Assembly (NCBI RefSeq): GCF_000775995.1
Contig: NZ_CP009227.1
Location: 1-64,000 of the forward strand
DNA length: 64,000 nucleotides
Direction of reading: 5' to 3'
Source: Treponema sp. OMZ 838
Lineage (GTDB): Bacteria; Spirochaetota; Spirochaetia; Treponematales; Treponemataceae
This document shows positions 44,629-52,642 of this stretch, piece after piece. The position numbers and the translations under genes were made by a program. The notes below the pieces were generated by a model that had not been told where the DNA came from, ran no database searches, and saw only the letters and a list, made by a program, of their open reading frames with translations. Within the stretch, counting starts at the first letter, position 1; every line of letters starts with the position of its first letter.

Positions 44629-45612
44629 TTGATATCGACACATACCATTCCGGTCGCGGTTATTTTCGGGGCTACCGCCTGCGGGAAAACCGCGCTTGCC
44701 GCTCATCTTTTTACTTCTCCTGTTAACTCCATTAAAGCAGAGATTATATCTGCCGATTCGGTGCAGGTATATCGCGGTATGCCGATCGGTTCGGCTCAGC
44801 CTTCGCAAGAGCTTCTCGATACGCTCCCCCATCACCTCATCGGGATATGTAACCCTTCCGAAGAATTTTCCGTAGCGGACTTTGTACGCAGCGCGGATGC
44901 ACTCTGCCAGGACATTGCAAGCCGCGGCAAACTGCCGGTTGTGCTTGGCGGGACGGCTTTTTACATTAAACATTTTATGTACGGTATGCCGGTTACCCCG
45001 CAGGCGGATCCGGTTTTACGTGCACAATTGCAGGAACGGATGCAGCGTGTCGGCGCCGCGGCAATGCACGCGGAACTTGCGTCTTTTGACCCCACATCGG
45101 CAGCCAAGATCCACATCCATGACGAATACCGTATCATCCGCGCGCACGAGGTGTATTGCGCCTCAGGGCGGCCGCTCAGCTCATTCGAGCTGTCGTACCG
45201 TTATCGCGAGGGTTTCCGCTTTTGTCCGATATGTTTAGACCGCCCTCGCGATGAACTGTACCGGCGCATCGAAATCCGTGTCGATGAGATGTTTGTGCAA
45301 GGATTGCAACAGGAAATTGCGCAGCTCGTTTCCGAAGGGTGTACAGCCGAATATCCTGCAATGAAAGCAATCGGTTACCGAGAGTTTTTTGAGCTTTCCC
45401 CCGATGCGCCGGCGGCCGCCCCACTCGATGCGGTGAAAGACCTCATTAAGCGCAACAGCAAACGGTACGCCAAACGGCAGCAAACCTTTTTCCAATCCTT
45501 TCCGAATATTCACCGCATCGATATGACCGACTCGAAAAGCGAACAGCAAGTCGTAGAGATACTTCAGCAACTCTGTTATAGAGGATCTCTAGGAATACCA
45601 AGGTCTCTCTAA
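44629..45612 (+). CDS. miaA: tRNA dimethylallyltransferase, canonical copy
   Basis: 327 residues starting at TTG 44629: the in-frame stop of rpoZ lies only 3 nt upstream and the P-loop (GATACGKTA) begins around residue 14, so no other start is possible. Full MiaA signature: SADSVQVYRGMPIG, HHLIG, GGTAFYIKHF, then AMKAIGYREFFE and KRYAKRQQTFF, the tRNA-binding elements. This is the more typical of the two miaA copies in the window and, from memory, the position next to an omega-like gene is shared with T. pallidum. No ribosome site; translation is probably coupled to rpoZ. Confidence 0.9.
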   Translation: MISTHTIPVAVIFGATACGKTALAAHLFTSPVNSIKAEIISADSVQVYRGMPIGSAQPSQELLDTLPHHLIGICNPSEEFSVADFVRSADALCQDIASRGKLPVVLGGTAFYIKHFMYGMPVTPQADPVLRAQLQERMQRVGAAAMHAELASFDPTSAAKIHIHDEYRIIRAHEVYCASGRPLSSFELSYRYREGFRFCPICLDRPRDELYRRIEIRVDEMFVQGLQQEIAQLVSEGCTAEYPAMKAIGYREFFELSPDAPAAAPLDAVKDLIKRNSKRYAKRQQTFFQSFPNIHRIDMTDSKSEQQVVEILQQLCYRGSLGIPRSL

Positions 45613-45683
45613 AAACTCGGTTAGATTTTTTGCCGTCCTTATCGGTTTTCGGCGTCAATTTTCAACATTCGTTTTCGATTGCC

Positions 45684-45712
45684 TTGACTAAAGCCGCAAA
45701 ATAAATTACTAT
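45684..45712 (+). promoter_or_regulatory. Promoter of the CAU tRNA
   Basis: TTGACT (45684-45689), 17-bp spacer, TACTAT (45707-45712), 11 nt before the tRNA. Confidence 0.65.
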
Positions 45713-45723
45713 AGTGCTTTCTT

Positions 45724-45797
<74 letters not shown>

Positions 45798-45841
45798 TTC
45801 TCCCCTCACAACAATTTCTACAAGTAACACCGGAGCGGAAC

Positions 45842-45860
45842 CTACAGCATTGCGCTGTAG
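45842..45860. terminator. Hairpin after the CAU tRNA
   Basis: CTACAGC, loop ATTGC, GCTGTAG. It lies between the tRNA and the convergent nrdG gene and could end either transcript, although the T-run is poor. Confidence 0.45.
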
Positions 45861-45903
45861 AGAACTCACGATTTTCTATCCATTTTTATAAATTGCAAAT
45901 CGA

Positions 45904-46674
45904 TTAACGTAATCTACTATTGGGAATCTTTGTTCCGGCAAGCCGAATCAGCTCTTCTGTTTCAGCCTGTGTATATGGACGGATTGTATTCCATGCGGGA
46001 TTAAGACAGTTCCCCGGCAAAAAGGGAGCAAAAAACCATGCGGCATCGGAAGGGAGCAATGCTGAAATAGCGCGTATATCCTCGGCGGCTACAAGCGGCG
46101 GTACAAGAACAGTTCTATATTCGATTTCTACCGGCCGTCGGAACGTGTGCTTTTCCTGCAAAATCATCAGAGTCCGTTTCAGTGCAGCTTCAGGCTGTTC
46201 AGCCGACGGCTCAGTCCCTGCCGGGCAACAAAATTTGAGTTCATGATAACGGGCGGGAGCAGTCTTGATATCAACGGCTATCATATCCGGACAGAGTGCG
46301 TCGTCATGCAGGAGGGAATACATCTTATCCGGCAGTAAACCGTTTGTATCAAGCTTAACGGCAAGCCCTGCCTTTCGTGCCCGTAGAATAAGTTCCGGTA
46401 AAACCGGAGACAGGAGTGCTTCACCGCCCGAAATAACAAGTCCATGCAATACCGGCTTCCGCTTTTCGATATGTTCATAAACCGCTTCGATCGGTACGTA
46501 ATCATTCATACCGCCCTGCAATGACTTACCGGCAGGACCTTCCGAAACGGACGCACATACAAGCTCACCGTTATAGCAATACGGGCAGCGCAAGTTACAG
46601 CCGGGCAGAAAAACCGCAGCAGCAACCTTGCGCGGATAGTTGACAAGTGTGGTTTTCTGCAGACCGACATTCAT
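45904..46674 (-). CDS. nrdG: Anaerobic RNR-activating radical SAM protein
   Basis: 256 residues. The radical-SAM [4Fe-4S] motif is at the N-terminus: LPGCNLRCPYCYNG (Cys27, 31, 34). The opening QKTTLVNYP and the ISGGEALLSP segment place it with the NrdG2/PflA-like activases (TIGR02495). It would generate the glycyl radical on the small protein encoded just upstream (stop and start 3 nt apart) or on an NrdD located elsewhere. Longer than E. coli NrdG (154) because it keeps a fuller TIM barrel. Confidence 0.85.
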   Translation of the reverse strand: MNVGLQKTTLVNYPRKVAAAVFLPGCNLRCPYCYNGELVCASVSEGPAGKSLQGGMNDYVPIEAVYEHIEKRKPVLHGLVISGGEALLSPVLPELILRARKAGLAVKLDTNGLLPDKMYSLLHDDALCPDMIAVDIKTAPARYHELKFCCPAGTEPSAEQPEAALKRTLMILQEKHTFRRPVEIEYRTVLVPPLVAAEDIRAISALLPSDAAWFFAPFLPGNCLNPAWNTIRPYTQAETEELIRLAGTKIPNSRLR

Positions 46675-46677
46675 AGC

Positions 46678-47190
46678 TTACGCGATAACCGCTTCAACCG
46701 TATATGGAGTTAAGTGATACGCTTTAAGATCGGCAACCGAATATGCACGGGAAAGTTCTTTTTCCGATTCATTATACATGATAACGGTAGGACAGGATCG
46801 AACGCCGTGCTTTGCAGCTGCTTTAATACCTTCTTCGGTGTCGGCATCGATATAATGGATGTCAATACCGAGATTATTGCAGTAATCCTTAACAGGTGGA
46901 CAGTTGGGACACGTCTTCCGCGTATATACCTCAAAAAAGGCAGGATATTGAATTGATGTTGTTCCCGTATCAACTACGGTACTTTTCCCTGCATAGAGGG
47001 GCGTTTTAGGATTTTCGTGTTCGAACATTTTCCGCTCTGAAAACTCTTCGCGCTTGCCCTTATTCCAGTTACGGACGGAACGGTAATAACCGACTATGCG
47101 TGCATATACTTCCGTTGTAGAACCGTGTACATTTTGCAGCTCAGACTGTGCAGCTGCAATATCAGCATTGATTGCTTCTCTTGTTCTCAT
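46678..47190 (-). CDS. Mini glycyl-radical protein fused to a thioredoxin-like domain
   Basis: 170 residues. Residues 1-60 match the very C-terminal end of class III reductase NrdD: EVYARIVGYYR (candidate radical Gly34) followed by NWNKGKREEF. Residues 85-165 form a glutaredoxin/thioredoxin-like domain with CPNC (Cys94, Cys97) and the cis-Pro in CPTVIM. The roughly 600-residue catalytic body of NrdD is absent here and the gene is not visibly truncated, because it has its own promoter and start. By analogy with YfiD/GrcA it may repair or supply a glycyl radical, or it may be one subunit of a split NrdD. Co-transcribed with nrdG. Confidence 0.75.
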   Translation of the reverse strand: MRTREAINADIAAAQSELQNVHGSTTEVYARIVGYYRSVRNWNKGKREEFSERKMFEHENPKTPLYAGKSTVVDTGTTSIQYPAFFEVYTRKTCPNCPPVKDYCNNLGIDIHYIDADTEEGIKAAAKHGVRSCPTVIMYNESEKELSRAYSVADLKAYHLTPYTVEAVIA

Positions 47191-47222
47191 GGTATCTTAC
47201 CCACCTTTATAAAGATATATTT

Positions 47223-47298
47223 CACTATATGAGTTTATCCATATAGTGTTAATTATGCTTACATTTGTAATAATACCCCCATATATAGTGTATGTCAA
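47223..47298 (-). promoter_or_regulatory. Promoter with NrdR-like operator sites
   Basis: On the minus strand TTGACA (47298-47293), 17-bp spacer and TATTAT (47275-47270). The spacer is largely filled by ACACTATATATGG, and the early transcribed region carries an inverted pair CACTATATG (47223-47231) / CATATAGTG (47240-47248). ACACWATAT words are the half-sites of NrdR boxes that control ribonucleotide reductase genes. The ATAGTGT cores are 42 bp apart, i.e. four helical turns. Confidence 0.5.
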
Positions 47299-47345
47299 GT
47301 AGTCAAATAAAATCCCTCTTTGCCGTAAAACTCGATGTCCTATAG

Positions 47346-47374
47346 TTGACCAAGTATCGGTTTTCATGTACTAT
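47346..47374 (+). promoter_or_regulatory. Promoter of the rpsP operon
   Basis: TTGACC (47346-47351), 17-bp spacer, TACTAT (47369-47374). A leader of about 85 nt follows. Confidence 0.65.
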
Positions 47375-47395
47375 AGCCTGTATTTTATTCTTGTA

Positions 47396-47431
47396 GGAAC
47401 ATCCCTAAAAGCAGGTGTTTTTAGTAGTTCC
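47396..47431 (+). promoter_or_regulatory. Leader hairpin of the rpsP operon
   Basis: GGAAC/GTTCC outer arms and CTAAAA/TTTTAG inner arms form an imperfect hairpin in the 5' leader. It may be an attenuator or a binding site for a ribosomal protein, or a member of the CTAAAA hairpin family seen at gene ends in this window. Confidence 0.4.
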
Positions 47432-47464
47432 CACCATAAATAATTAATTTCAGGGAGGATTAAC

Positions 47465-47713
47465 GTGAGCGTAAAAATCAGACTCAAGAAATTCGGAACA
47501 AAAAAGCGTCCGTATTACCGCATCGTGGTACAGGATGTCCGCGAACCCCGTGATGGTAAAACCATCGACGAAGTAGGCATCTATCATCCTATTGAAGCGG
47601 AAGATCAGCAGATTGCTTTTGATGCCGATAAAGTACGCGGTTGGCTTAATAAAGGCGCTCAGCCGACCGACACGGTTCGTCACTTGCTCAACAAAAAACA
47701 ATTCACGTTATAG
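47465..47713 (+). CDS. rpsP: Ribosomal protein bS16
   Basis: 82 residues, start GTG at 47465 preceded by GGGAGGA. Begins with the standard S16 strand VKIRLKKFGTKKRPYYRIVV and has DGKTIDEVGIYHP and the RGWLNKGAQPT loop. Small-subunit assembly protein. First gene of the conserved rpsP-khpA-rimM-trmD-rplS operon. Confidence 0.97.
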   Translation: MSVKIRLKKFGTKKRPYYRIVVQDVREPRDGKTIDEVGIYHPIEAEDQQIAFDADKVRGWLNKGAQPTDTVRHLLNKKQFTL

Positions 47714-47727
47714 GTCGGCTATCGAAC

Positions 47728-47961
47728 ATGGAACGTGATTTAGTCGAGTACATTGCAAAATCGCTTGTTGATGATCCCAGTGCCGTTTCCGTATCGGAAA
47801 AAGAGACCGACCGCGGTATTGTGCTGGAATTGCGCGTTGCAAGCGGTGATGTAGGAAAGGTAATCGGAAAATTCGGAAGGGTTGCTCAGGCAATTCGGAC
47901 GTTGCTTATGGCATCAGCCGGCCGGAGCGGAACCCGTTATTTGCTGGAAATTCTTGATTAA
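47728..47961 (+). CDS. khpA: KH-domain RNA-binding protein
   Basis: 77 residues: a single KH domain with the GKVIGKFGR loop (G-x-x-G). Family KhpA/YlqC, a small RNA chaperone that pairs with KhpB in some bacteria and affects cell elongation and small-RNA function. Overlaps rimM by 1 nt (TAATG). AGGTCGG upstream is a weak ribosome site. Confidence 0.92.
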   Translation: MERDLVEYIAKSLVDDPSAVSVSEKETDRGIVLELRVASGDVGKVIGKFGRVAQAIRTLLMASAGRSGTRYLLEILD

Positions 47962-48485
47962 TGGACTGGCTCATAACCGGTAGGATTCGGGGTACATTCG
48001 GTCTTGAAGGCTTCCTTAAAATTGAAAGCTGTTCGGGCGAATATGAACATTTTCTAAACTTTAAAGAGATAAAACTGCAGCTTCCATCCAAGGGGACGGA
48101 AACACAGCCCCCCGATCTATTCTATCAGGTTGAAGAGTGCGTTGTCCGCAATACGGACGCGTTATTAAAACTACGAGGTATCGATTCGCCCGAAGCGGCA
48201 AAGAAGCTGCACGGAGCGGATATATTGGTTCCTCGCGATATGGCTTGCCCGCTCGAACGCGGCGAGTTTTATATCAATGATCTTTGTAATTCTGACCTTG
48301 TGTACAAAGGAAATTCTGTGGGTACAATTGCAGATGTAGTGGAAGGCGGAGGCGGATTGTTATTGGAAGTCTCCGAGGCTGCAACAGGCAGAACCGTGTA
48401 TGTTCCGTTTCGTTCTCAATTTATTGGAAAGATAAATATACCGGCAAAGCAGGTTGAGCTTATGCACCGCTGGATTCTCGAATGA
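47961..48485 (+). CDS. rimM: 16S rRNA processing protein RimM
   Basis: 174 residues. N-terminal RimM barrel starting WLITGRIRGTFGLEG and C-terminal PRC-like barrel with GEFYINDL and YVPFRSQFI. It binds the 30S head (bS19 region) in late maturation. Overlaps khpA by 1 nt and trmD by 4 nt. Confidence 0.93.
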   Translation: MDWLITGRIRGTFGLEGFLKIESCSGEYEHFLNFKEIKLQLPSKGTETQPPDLFYQVEECVVRNTDALLKLRGIDSPEAAKKLHGADILVPRDMACPLERGEFYINDLCNSDLVYKGNSVGTIADVVEGGGGLLLEVSEAATGRTVYVPFRSQFIGKINIPAKQVELMHRWILE

Positions 48486-49228
48486 GATTCAATGTGCTGA
48501 CCTTGTTTCCCGAAATACCCGCCGCCTTTTTCGAATCGTCGATCATGGCGAAGGCGGTTGAGCGGGGGCTTATTACCTACAATCTGGTGAATATCCGCGA
48601 CTTTGCTTACGACAAGCACCGAACCTGTGATGATCTAACCTACGGCGGCGGGGCTGGAATGCTCCTATTGCCGCAGCCACTTTCGCTCGCGCTCGATTCC
48701 GTACAGGCTGCCGAAAAACGGGTTATCTATGTAACCCCTTCCGGTAAACCCTTGACGCAATCACGTGCAGCGGAGCTTGCACGAGAACAAGAACTCGTGT
48801 TTATCTGCGGCCGCTACGAAGGAATTGATCAGCGGATCATCGACGAATACGTTGACGATGAAATTTCGCTCGGCGACTACGTCATGTCCTCAGGTGAACT
48901 TGCTGCACTCGTAATAATAGACGCGGTGTACCGCTTGATCGACGGCGTTATTTCCCGCGAATCCCTTGAAGAGGAGAGCTTTTCCGACGGTTTGTTGGAA
49001 TACCCCCAGTACACACGGCCGCAGATATTCAGGGACAGAGCAGTTCCTGAAGTGCTTCTGTCCGGCCACCACGAACACATTCGTAAATGGCGGCTTGAAC
49101 AGCGGATTAGAAAGACGCTTGCCATGCGTCCCGACTTGCTGACAGCAATCCGCAGTTCGCCTGAATGGACAAAAGAAGCGGAACTTATTTTACAGGAGAT
49201 AACAAATGGCAGAGAATTTAATTCGTAA
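48482..49228 (+). CDS. trmD: tRNA (guanine-N1-)-methyltransferase
   Basis: 248 residues. SPOUT fold with the deep trefoil knot: [25 protein letters not shown] and the C-terminal helical tRNA-binding domain with [10 protein letters not shown]. Makes m1G37 in tRNAs reading CNN/GGG, preventing frameshifts. Starts in a 4-nt overlap with rimM; its last 23 nt overlap rplS. Confidence 0.97.
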   Translation: MRFNVLTLFPEIPAAFFESSIMAKAVERGLITYNLVNIRDFAYDKHRTCDDLTYGGGAGMLLLPQPLSLALDSVQAAEKRVIYVTPSGKPLTQSRAAELAREQELVFICGRYEGIDQRIIDEYVDDEISLGDYVMSSGELAALVIIDAVYRLIDGVISRESLEEESFSDGLLEYPQYTRPQIFRDRAVPEVLLSGHHEHIRKWRLEQRIRKTLAMRPDLLTAIRSSPEWTKEAELILQEITNGREFNS

Positions 49229-49565
49229 GATTGAAGAAAAACAAAAGATTGTCGAAAAACCTTCTTTTAGAGTAGGCGATACCGTAAAGGTGCACTTCAA
49301 AATTATTGAAGGGAAAACCGAACGTATTCAGATATATGAAGGCTTGGTGCTGTGCTTTAAAAATGCCGGTATCGGCCGGACATTCACGGTAAGAAAGAAC
49401 TCTTACGGCGTTGGTGTTGAACGCGTATTCCCGCTCCACTCACCGCGTATCGCAAAGGTGGAAGTTGTACATGCCGGTAAGGTACGCCGCGCCAAGCTGT
49501 ATTACATCCGCGAGAAGATCGGTAAGGCGGCAAAGATTAAGACACTGCTGCAGAAAAAGAACTAG
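49206..49565 (+). CDS. rplS: Ribosomal protein bL19
   Basis: 119 residues. Motifs [44 protein letters not shown] and RRAKLYYIR are all conserved in L19. The ribosome site (AGGAG) and the start are inside the end of trmD. L19 sits at the subunit interface. Confidence 0.97.
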   Translation: MAENLIRKIEEKQKIVEKPSFRVGDTVKVHFKIIEGKTERIQIYEGLVLCFKNAGIGRTFTVRKNSYGVGVERVFPLHSPRIAKVEVVHAGKVRRAKLYYIREKIGKAAKIKTLLQKKN

Positions 49566-49570
49566 CGAAT

Positions 49571-50548
49571 ATGCAAACCGTAGCGGAACGGCCGGCGCTC
49601 ATTATCCCGTTAAGACGGAACACTGCGCTTAACAAGGCCGTTCTTTTACACGGGAATACCGCGGCAGGTTTTTCCGAAAACGAACCGGTAACGGTTCGGG
49701 TACTGTCTATCCTTAAAAACAATATGATACGGATTGCCGTCAAGGGAACCGTATTGCAAGCACAGACGAAAGCTCTTCCTCAAGACATTCGAGAAGGAGC
49801 TTTTTTATTGATGCGTGTTCATATTGCCGAGAACACGGTGGTACTAATACCGTACCAAAAATATGTACCGCAACCGCTGCCCCATGGCGATGTATTCACC
49901 CAGCTCGGCATACCGCAGTCAGATCTTACAGCAGCACTCATTGCTTTTTTTCGCCAAAATGAACAACCGCTTCAATCCCGTCCACTGTTAAAAATTCTTT
50001 CATCGCTTCATGTTTTTGCCCCGCACGAAAAAAAGGCCGCTTTTGCTGCTGCCCTCCTCTACTCTCGCGGTATTGAACCTTCACCGCAGCTGATTGCACA
50101 ATGCCTTGCAGCGCTTTTCCGACTTCCCGCTCAACAAGCAGAAATCGCTGACGAGGAATGGGACACACAAGACCTTTTCCGTTTTCTCAATCATGTAAAA
50201 GCCGGTAAAAACCATTGGGTCGTATTCCCGTTTGAAAAACGACTCGACACACTCTGGAAGGGATCGGCCGCTTTCCTACTTGACCTGCAGGATACCGTGT
50301 GCCGTGAATGCTGCCTGAGAGTACGAAACGAAGAAAAGCAGGAATCATGGACGTTTACACTCAAAAACAATACCTGCCTTTTTTCCTATCAGGGAACAGC
50401 AGCACTTCCAGCACAGAAACGAGAAGCACTCACGGCATTGCTGCAGGATTGTCTGGAATCCGCAGGAGTTACGTCATATACCGTACACTATGCCGATGGT
50501 AATATAGAAGAAAATCATGCTCTTGCATCAATTGATATATCAGTGTAG
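49571..50548 (+). CDS. Hypothetical protein, FliK/YlqG-like by position
   Basis: 325 residues, 6 nt after rplS. N-terminal beta-rich region (VTVRVLSILKNNMIRIAVKG), a helical middle, and a C-terminal beta domain beginning around residue 220 (LRVRNEEKQESWTFTLKNNTCLFSYQG) that has the look of the hook-length-control C-terminal domain. In B. subtilis the same operon position carries ylqG, a FliK-like gene, followed by the FlhB-like ylqH, exactly as here. Sequence similarity to FliK is not certain from inspection. Confidence 0.45.
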   Translation: MQTVAERPALIIPLRRNTALNKAVLLHGNTAAGFSENEPVTVRVLSILKNNMIRIAVKGTVLQAQTKALPQDIREGAFLLMRVHIAENTVVLIPYQKYVPQPLPHGDVFTQLGIPQSDLTAALIAFFRQNEQPLQSRPLLKILSSLHVFAPHEKKAAFAAALLYSRGIEPSPQLIAQCLAALFRLPAQQAEIADEEWDTQDLFRFLNHVKAGKNHWVVFPFEKRLDTLWKGSAAFLLDLQDTVCRECCLRVRNEEKQESWTFTLKNNTCLFSYQGTAALPAQKREALTALLQDCLESAGVTSYTVHYADGNIEENHALASIDISV

Positions 50549-50566
50549 AATGAGCTAGGAGTGGGT

Positions 50567-50605
50567 ATGACTTTTTTATATTACCGTAAAGATGAAAAGC
50601 GATAA
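50567..50605 (+). CDS. Possible 12-codon leader peptide
   Basis: ATG at 50567 with a good AGGAGTGGG in front, 12 codons (Tyr/Lys/Arg-rich) and a TAA that ends one base before the ATG of the flhB-like gene. The next gene has no ribosome site of its own, so translation of this peptide would deliver ribosomes to it. Confidence 0.35.
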   Translation: MTFLYYRKDEKR

Positions 50606-50606
50606 T

Positions 50607-50873
50607 ATGAGCAAAGTACGGGATTGTTCGGTAGCATTGTCATATACATTCGGAGAGAGTGTTCCGCTGATCACCGCCTCAGGACGCGGTGCGGTTGCTC
50701 AAAAGATACGGGAAATTGCAGATAAATGTCATATTCCCCTTATCAATAACCCTCTGTTGGCGGAAGTGTTGGTTGAAGCTGAAATAGGCTCTTGTATTCC
50801 AGAAGAAACGTATCAAGCGGTTGCCGCTCTTTTTGCATTTCTTCAAAAAAAGGATGGGATAATCGGTGCTTAG
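50607..50873 (+). CDS. FlhB C-terminal-domain homologue (FlhX/YlqH-like)
   Basis: 88 residues from the ATG at 50607. It matches the cytoplasmic C-terminal domain of FlhB/EscU: VALSYTFGESVPLITASGRG and DKCHIPLINNPLLAEVL, but the membrane part is missing and the autocleavage NPTH motif is not present. Such stand-alone domains (FlhX, YlqH) can partly replace the cleaved FlhB fragment and affect export-substrate switching. An upstream ATG at 50592 is possible; the start at 50607 is favoured by the coupling described for 50567. Followed with 8-nt overlap by the HD-GYP gene. Confidence 0.8.
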   Translation: MSKVRDCSVALSYTFGESVPLITASGRGAVAQKIREIADKCHIPLINNPLLAEVLVEAEIGSCIPEETYQAVAALFAFLQKKDGIIGA

Positions 50874-52097
50874 GCGAATTAAGGTAGAAGATTTAAAAGA
50901 AGGCATGATATTTTCAGAGCCGCTTTTCTTTGATGACGGTAAGAACAAAGTCCTCGGCAAAGGATATCCGGTTTCTGAACGTGAACTATCGGTATTAAAG
51001 CAATGGAAAGTGCCTTTTGTTATGACAGCCGGTAAAAGCATAAAAAAAAGAGCAGAAGTAGCTGAATTGGTTGAAGAATTAGATGCACTACCTGATGAAG
51101 GAGCTCCTACTACCGCTAAGTCTGCCGGTAAAAATGCTCAAAAGAAAACAGCAGAAGAAAATACCATTTTACAGTTACCGGATATTTTAACGCACAGCGA
51201 ACTGTATACCGAATATTTGGCAATTATCCTCACATTGGATATTTTTTTAACCGAGGTAAAAAAAGAAAACCCTTATCCCCCCGGCCAATAGATGGAATAG
51301 CCCTGAGGCTCCATAATTTACTTGCAGCCGATAGATCGCTCGCTGTTTCATTTATCCTATCGGCCCAAATTCCTGAACGAGATATGGCAAAAGCCCTCGT
51401 TGATACTGCTATTTTGGCCGAAACCATTGCAAAATTTATGAATCTGCCGGAAGATTATATTGATGATATAGTACTCGGCTCTCTATTGCACGATTGCGGT
51501 ATGCTGAGAATTCCGGGTACCATTTTAAATAAGAAGACTGCGCTTTCCGATACCGAAATGCAGACTGTTGCAGCCCATACCGTCTATGGCTATAAAGCTG
51601 TATTATCGGAATTTGTGTATACCGAACGAGTCGCAATGCTTGTTCTTGAGCACCATGAACGCTGGGACGGCAAAGGATATCCTAATGGACTTGATAAAGA
51701 TTCCATCGAAATAGGTGCCCGTATTATTGCTGTTGTAGATGCCTTTGTCGCAATGACCGCACGGAAGGCGTATCGCAGTGCATTACTCGGTTACGATGCA
51801 ATGAAAACCCTCCTTGCAGATAAAGGCCGCCGCTTTGATTATGAAGTTATCAAAGCGATGATTCAGAGTATCGGCGTATATCCTATCGGCTCAATAGTAT
51901 TAATGAACGACACCTCCATCGCACGTGTAGTCGGTATAGACCCCGAAGCCCCCTTACGGCCGCTGATTAGAATCCTCATCGATGAAAGCGGGCATCTGTA
52001 TCCTAACAATAAGGGCAAACTCATCGATTTAAAAGAATACAAAAATACTTTTATTGTCAAAGCGATCGATCCGTTGCAGTATCAGCAAAAAAAATGA
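50866..52097 (+). pseudogene. HD-GYP cyclic-di-GMP phosphodiesterase split by a one-base frameshift
   Basis: The first frame (GTG 50866, AGGATGGG upstream) encodes an N-terminal domain (RIKVEDLKEGMIF) and stops at 51291; the second frame, open upstream of the ATG at 51384, carries the HD-GYP domain: LLHDCGM and HHERWDGKGYP. Adding one C to the C6 tract at 51277-51282 joins them into a 410-codon gene through PYPP-RPIDGIALRLHNLL. HD-GYP enzymes hydrolyse cyclic di-GMP, which in treponemes affects motility. Causes may be a real mutation, a phase-variable poly-C switch, or an assembly error; programmed frameshifting is possible but unsupported. Catalytic residues are intact. Confidence 0.8.
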
Positions 52098-52468
52098 TGG
52101 AAGAACGGCTGGGGCCGGCAGGTGAGACATTCGCAGCAAAATGGCTTGAACGGCAAGGGTATTCCATCATTGCCCGAAACTGGCGAACAAGAACAGGGGA
52201 AATTGACATCATAGCAGAAAAGGACGAAACGCTTATCTTCTTTGAAGTAAAAACATTACCCCATACGCAGCTTACGGACTTGGATATCATTGTCGGAAAT
52301 AGAAAACAGGAAAGGATTTGTAAAACCGCTAAATATTTTCTCTTAACTCATCGAAAATATAACAAGATGCATATACGGTTTGATGTTCTTGTGTTGCCGT
52401 TTGATCCGCGAACGATAGACACAGCTGAGCCTTTGCATCTAGAGAATGCTTTTGAGGATTATGTATGA
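52094..52468 (+). CDS. yraN: YraN/UPF0102 nuclease-like protein
   Basis: 124 residues; a second ATG stands 3 nt inside. YraN features: GETFAAKWLERQGYSIIARNWR, the catalytic-type GEIDIIAEKDETLIFFEVK (Asp and Glu-x-Lys of the endonuclease fold). Function in vivo is uncertain; members are near ribosomal operons and competence genes. Overlaps the HD-GYP stop and, by 4 nt, the next small gene. Confidence 0.88.
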   Translation: MMEERLGPAGETFAAKWLERQGYSIIARNWRTRTGEIDIIAEKDETLIFFEVKTLPHTQLTDLDIIVGNRKQERICKTAKYFLLTHRKYNKMHIRFDVLVLPFDPRTIDTAEPLHLENAFEDYV

Positions 52469-52641
52469 ATGTTGGCGTGTTTCCAAAGAAAGAGCGGTAT
52501 ACCCCCCGCAAATACTTTACCGAATCCGATTTTCGCGAAATGGAAACAAAACTCAATGATAAGGCATATATTCAAGCTGCGATATACCGATTAGCATCGA
52601 TATTGACCGAACAGATGATGTATATGAAGGATGAAGAATAA
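52465..52641 (+). CDS. Small hypothetical protein
   Basis: 58 residues. Starts in an ATGA overlap with yraN and ends 1 nt before the ATG of the next gene, so it is embedded in the operon and very probably translated. Basic N-terminus (PKKERYTPRKYF), then an acidic amphipathic helix and a Met-rich end. No family recognised; it may be specific to treponemes. Confidence 0.6.
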   Translation: MNVGVFPKKERYTPRKYFTESDFREMETKLNDKAYIQAAIYRLASILTEQMMYMKDEE

Positions 52642-52642
52642 T

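Noticed and set aside
46678-47190. Mini NrdD as a simple deletion remnant of a full nrdD
   Set aside because: It has its own promoter, operator-like sites, a proper start and an intact second domain, and no nrdD body sequence lies upstream; a remnant is possible but not favoured.
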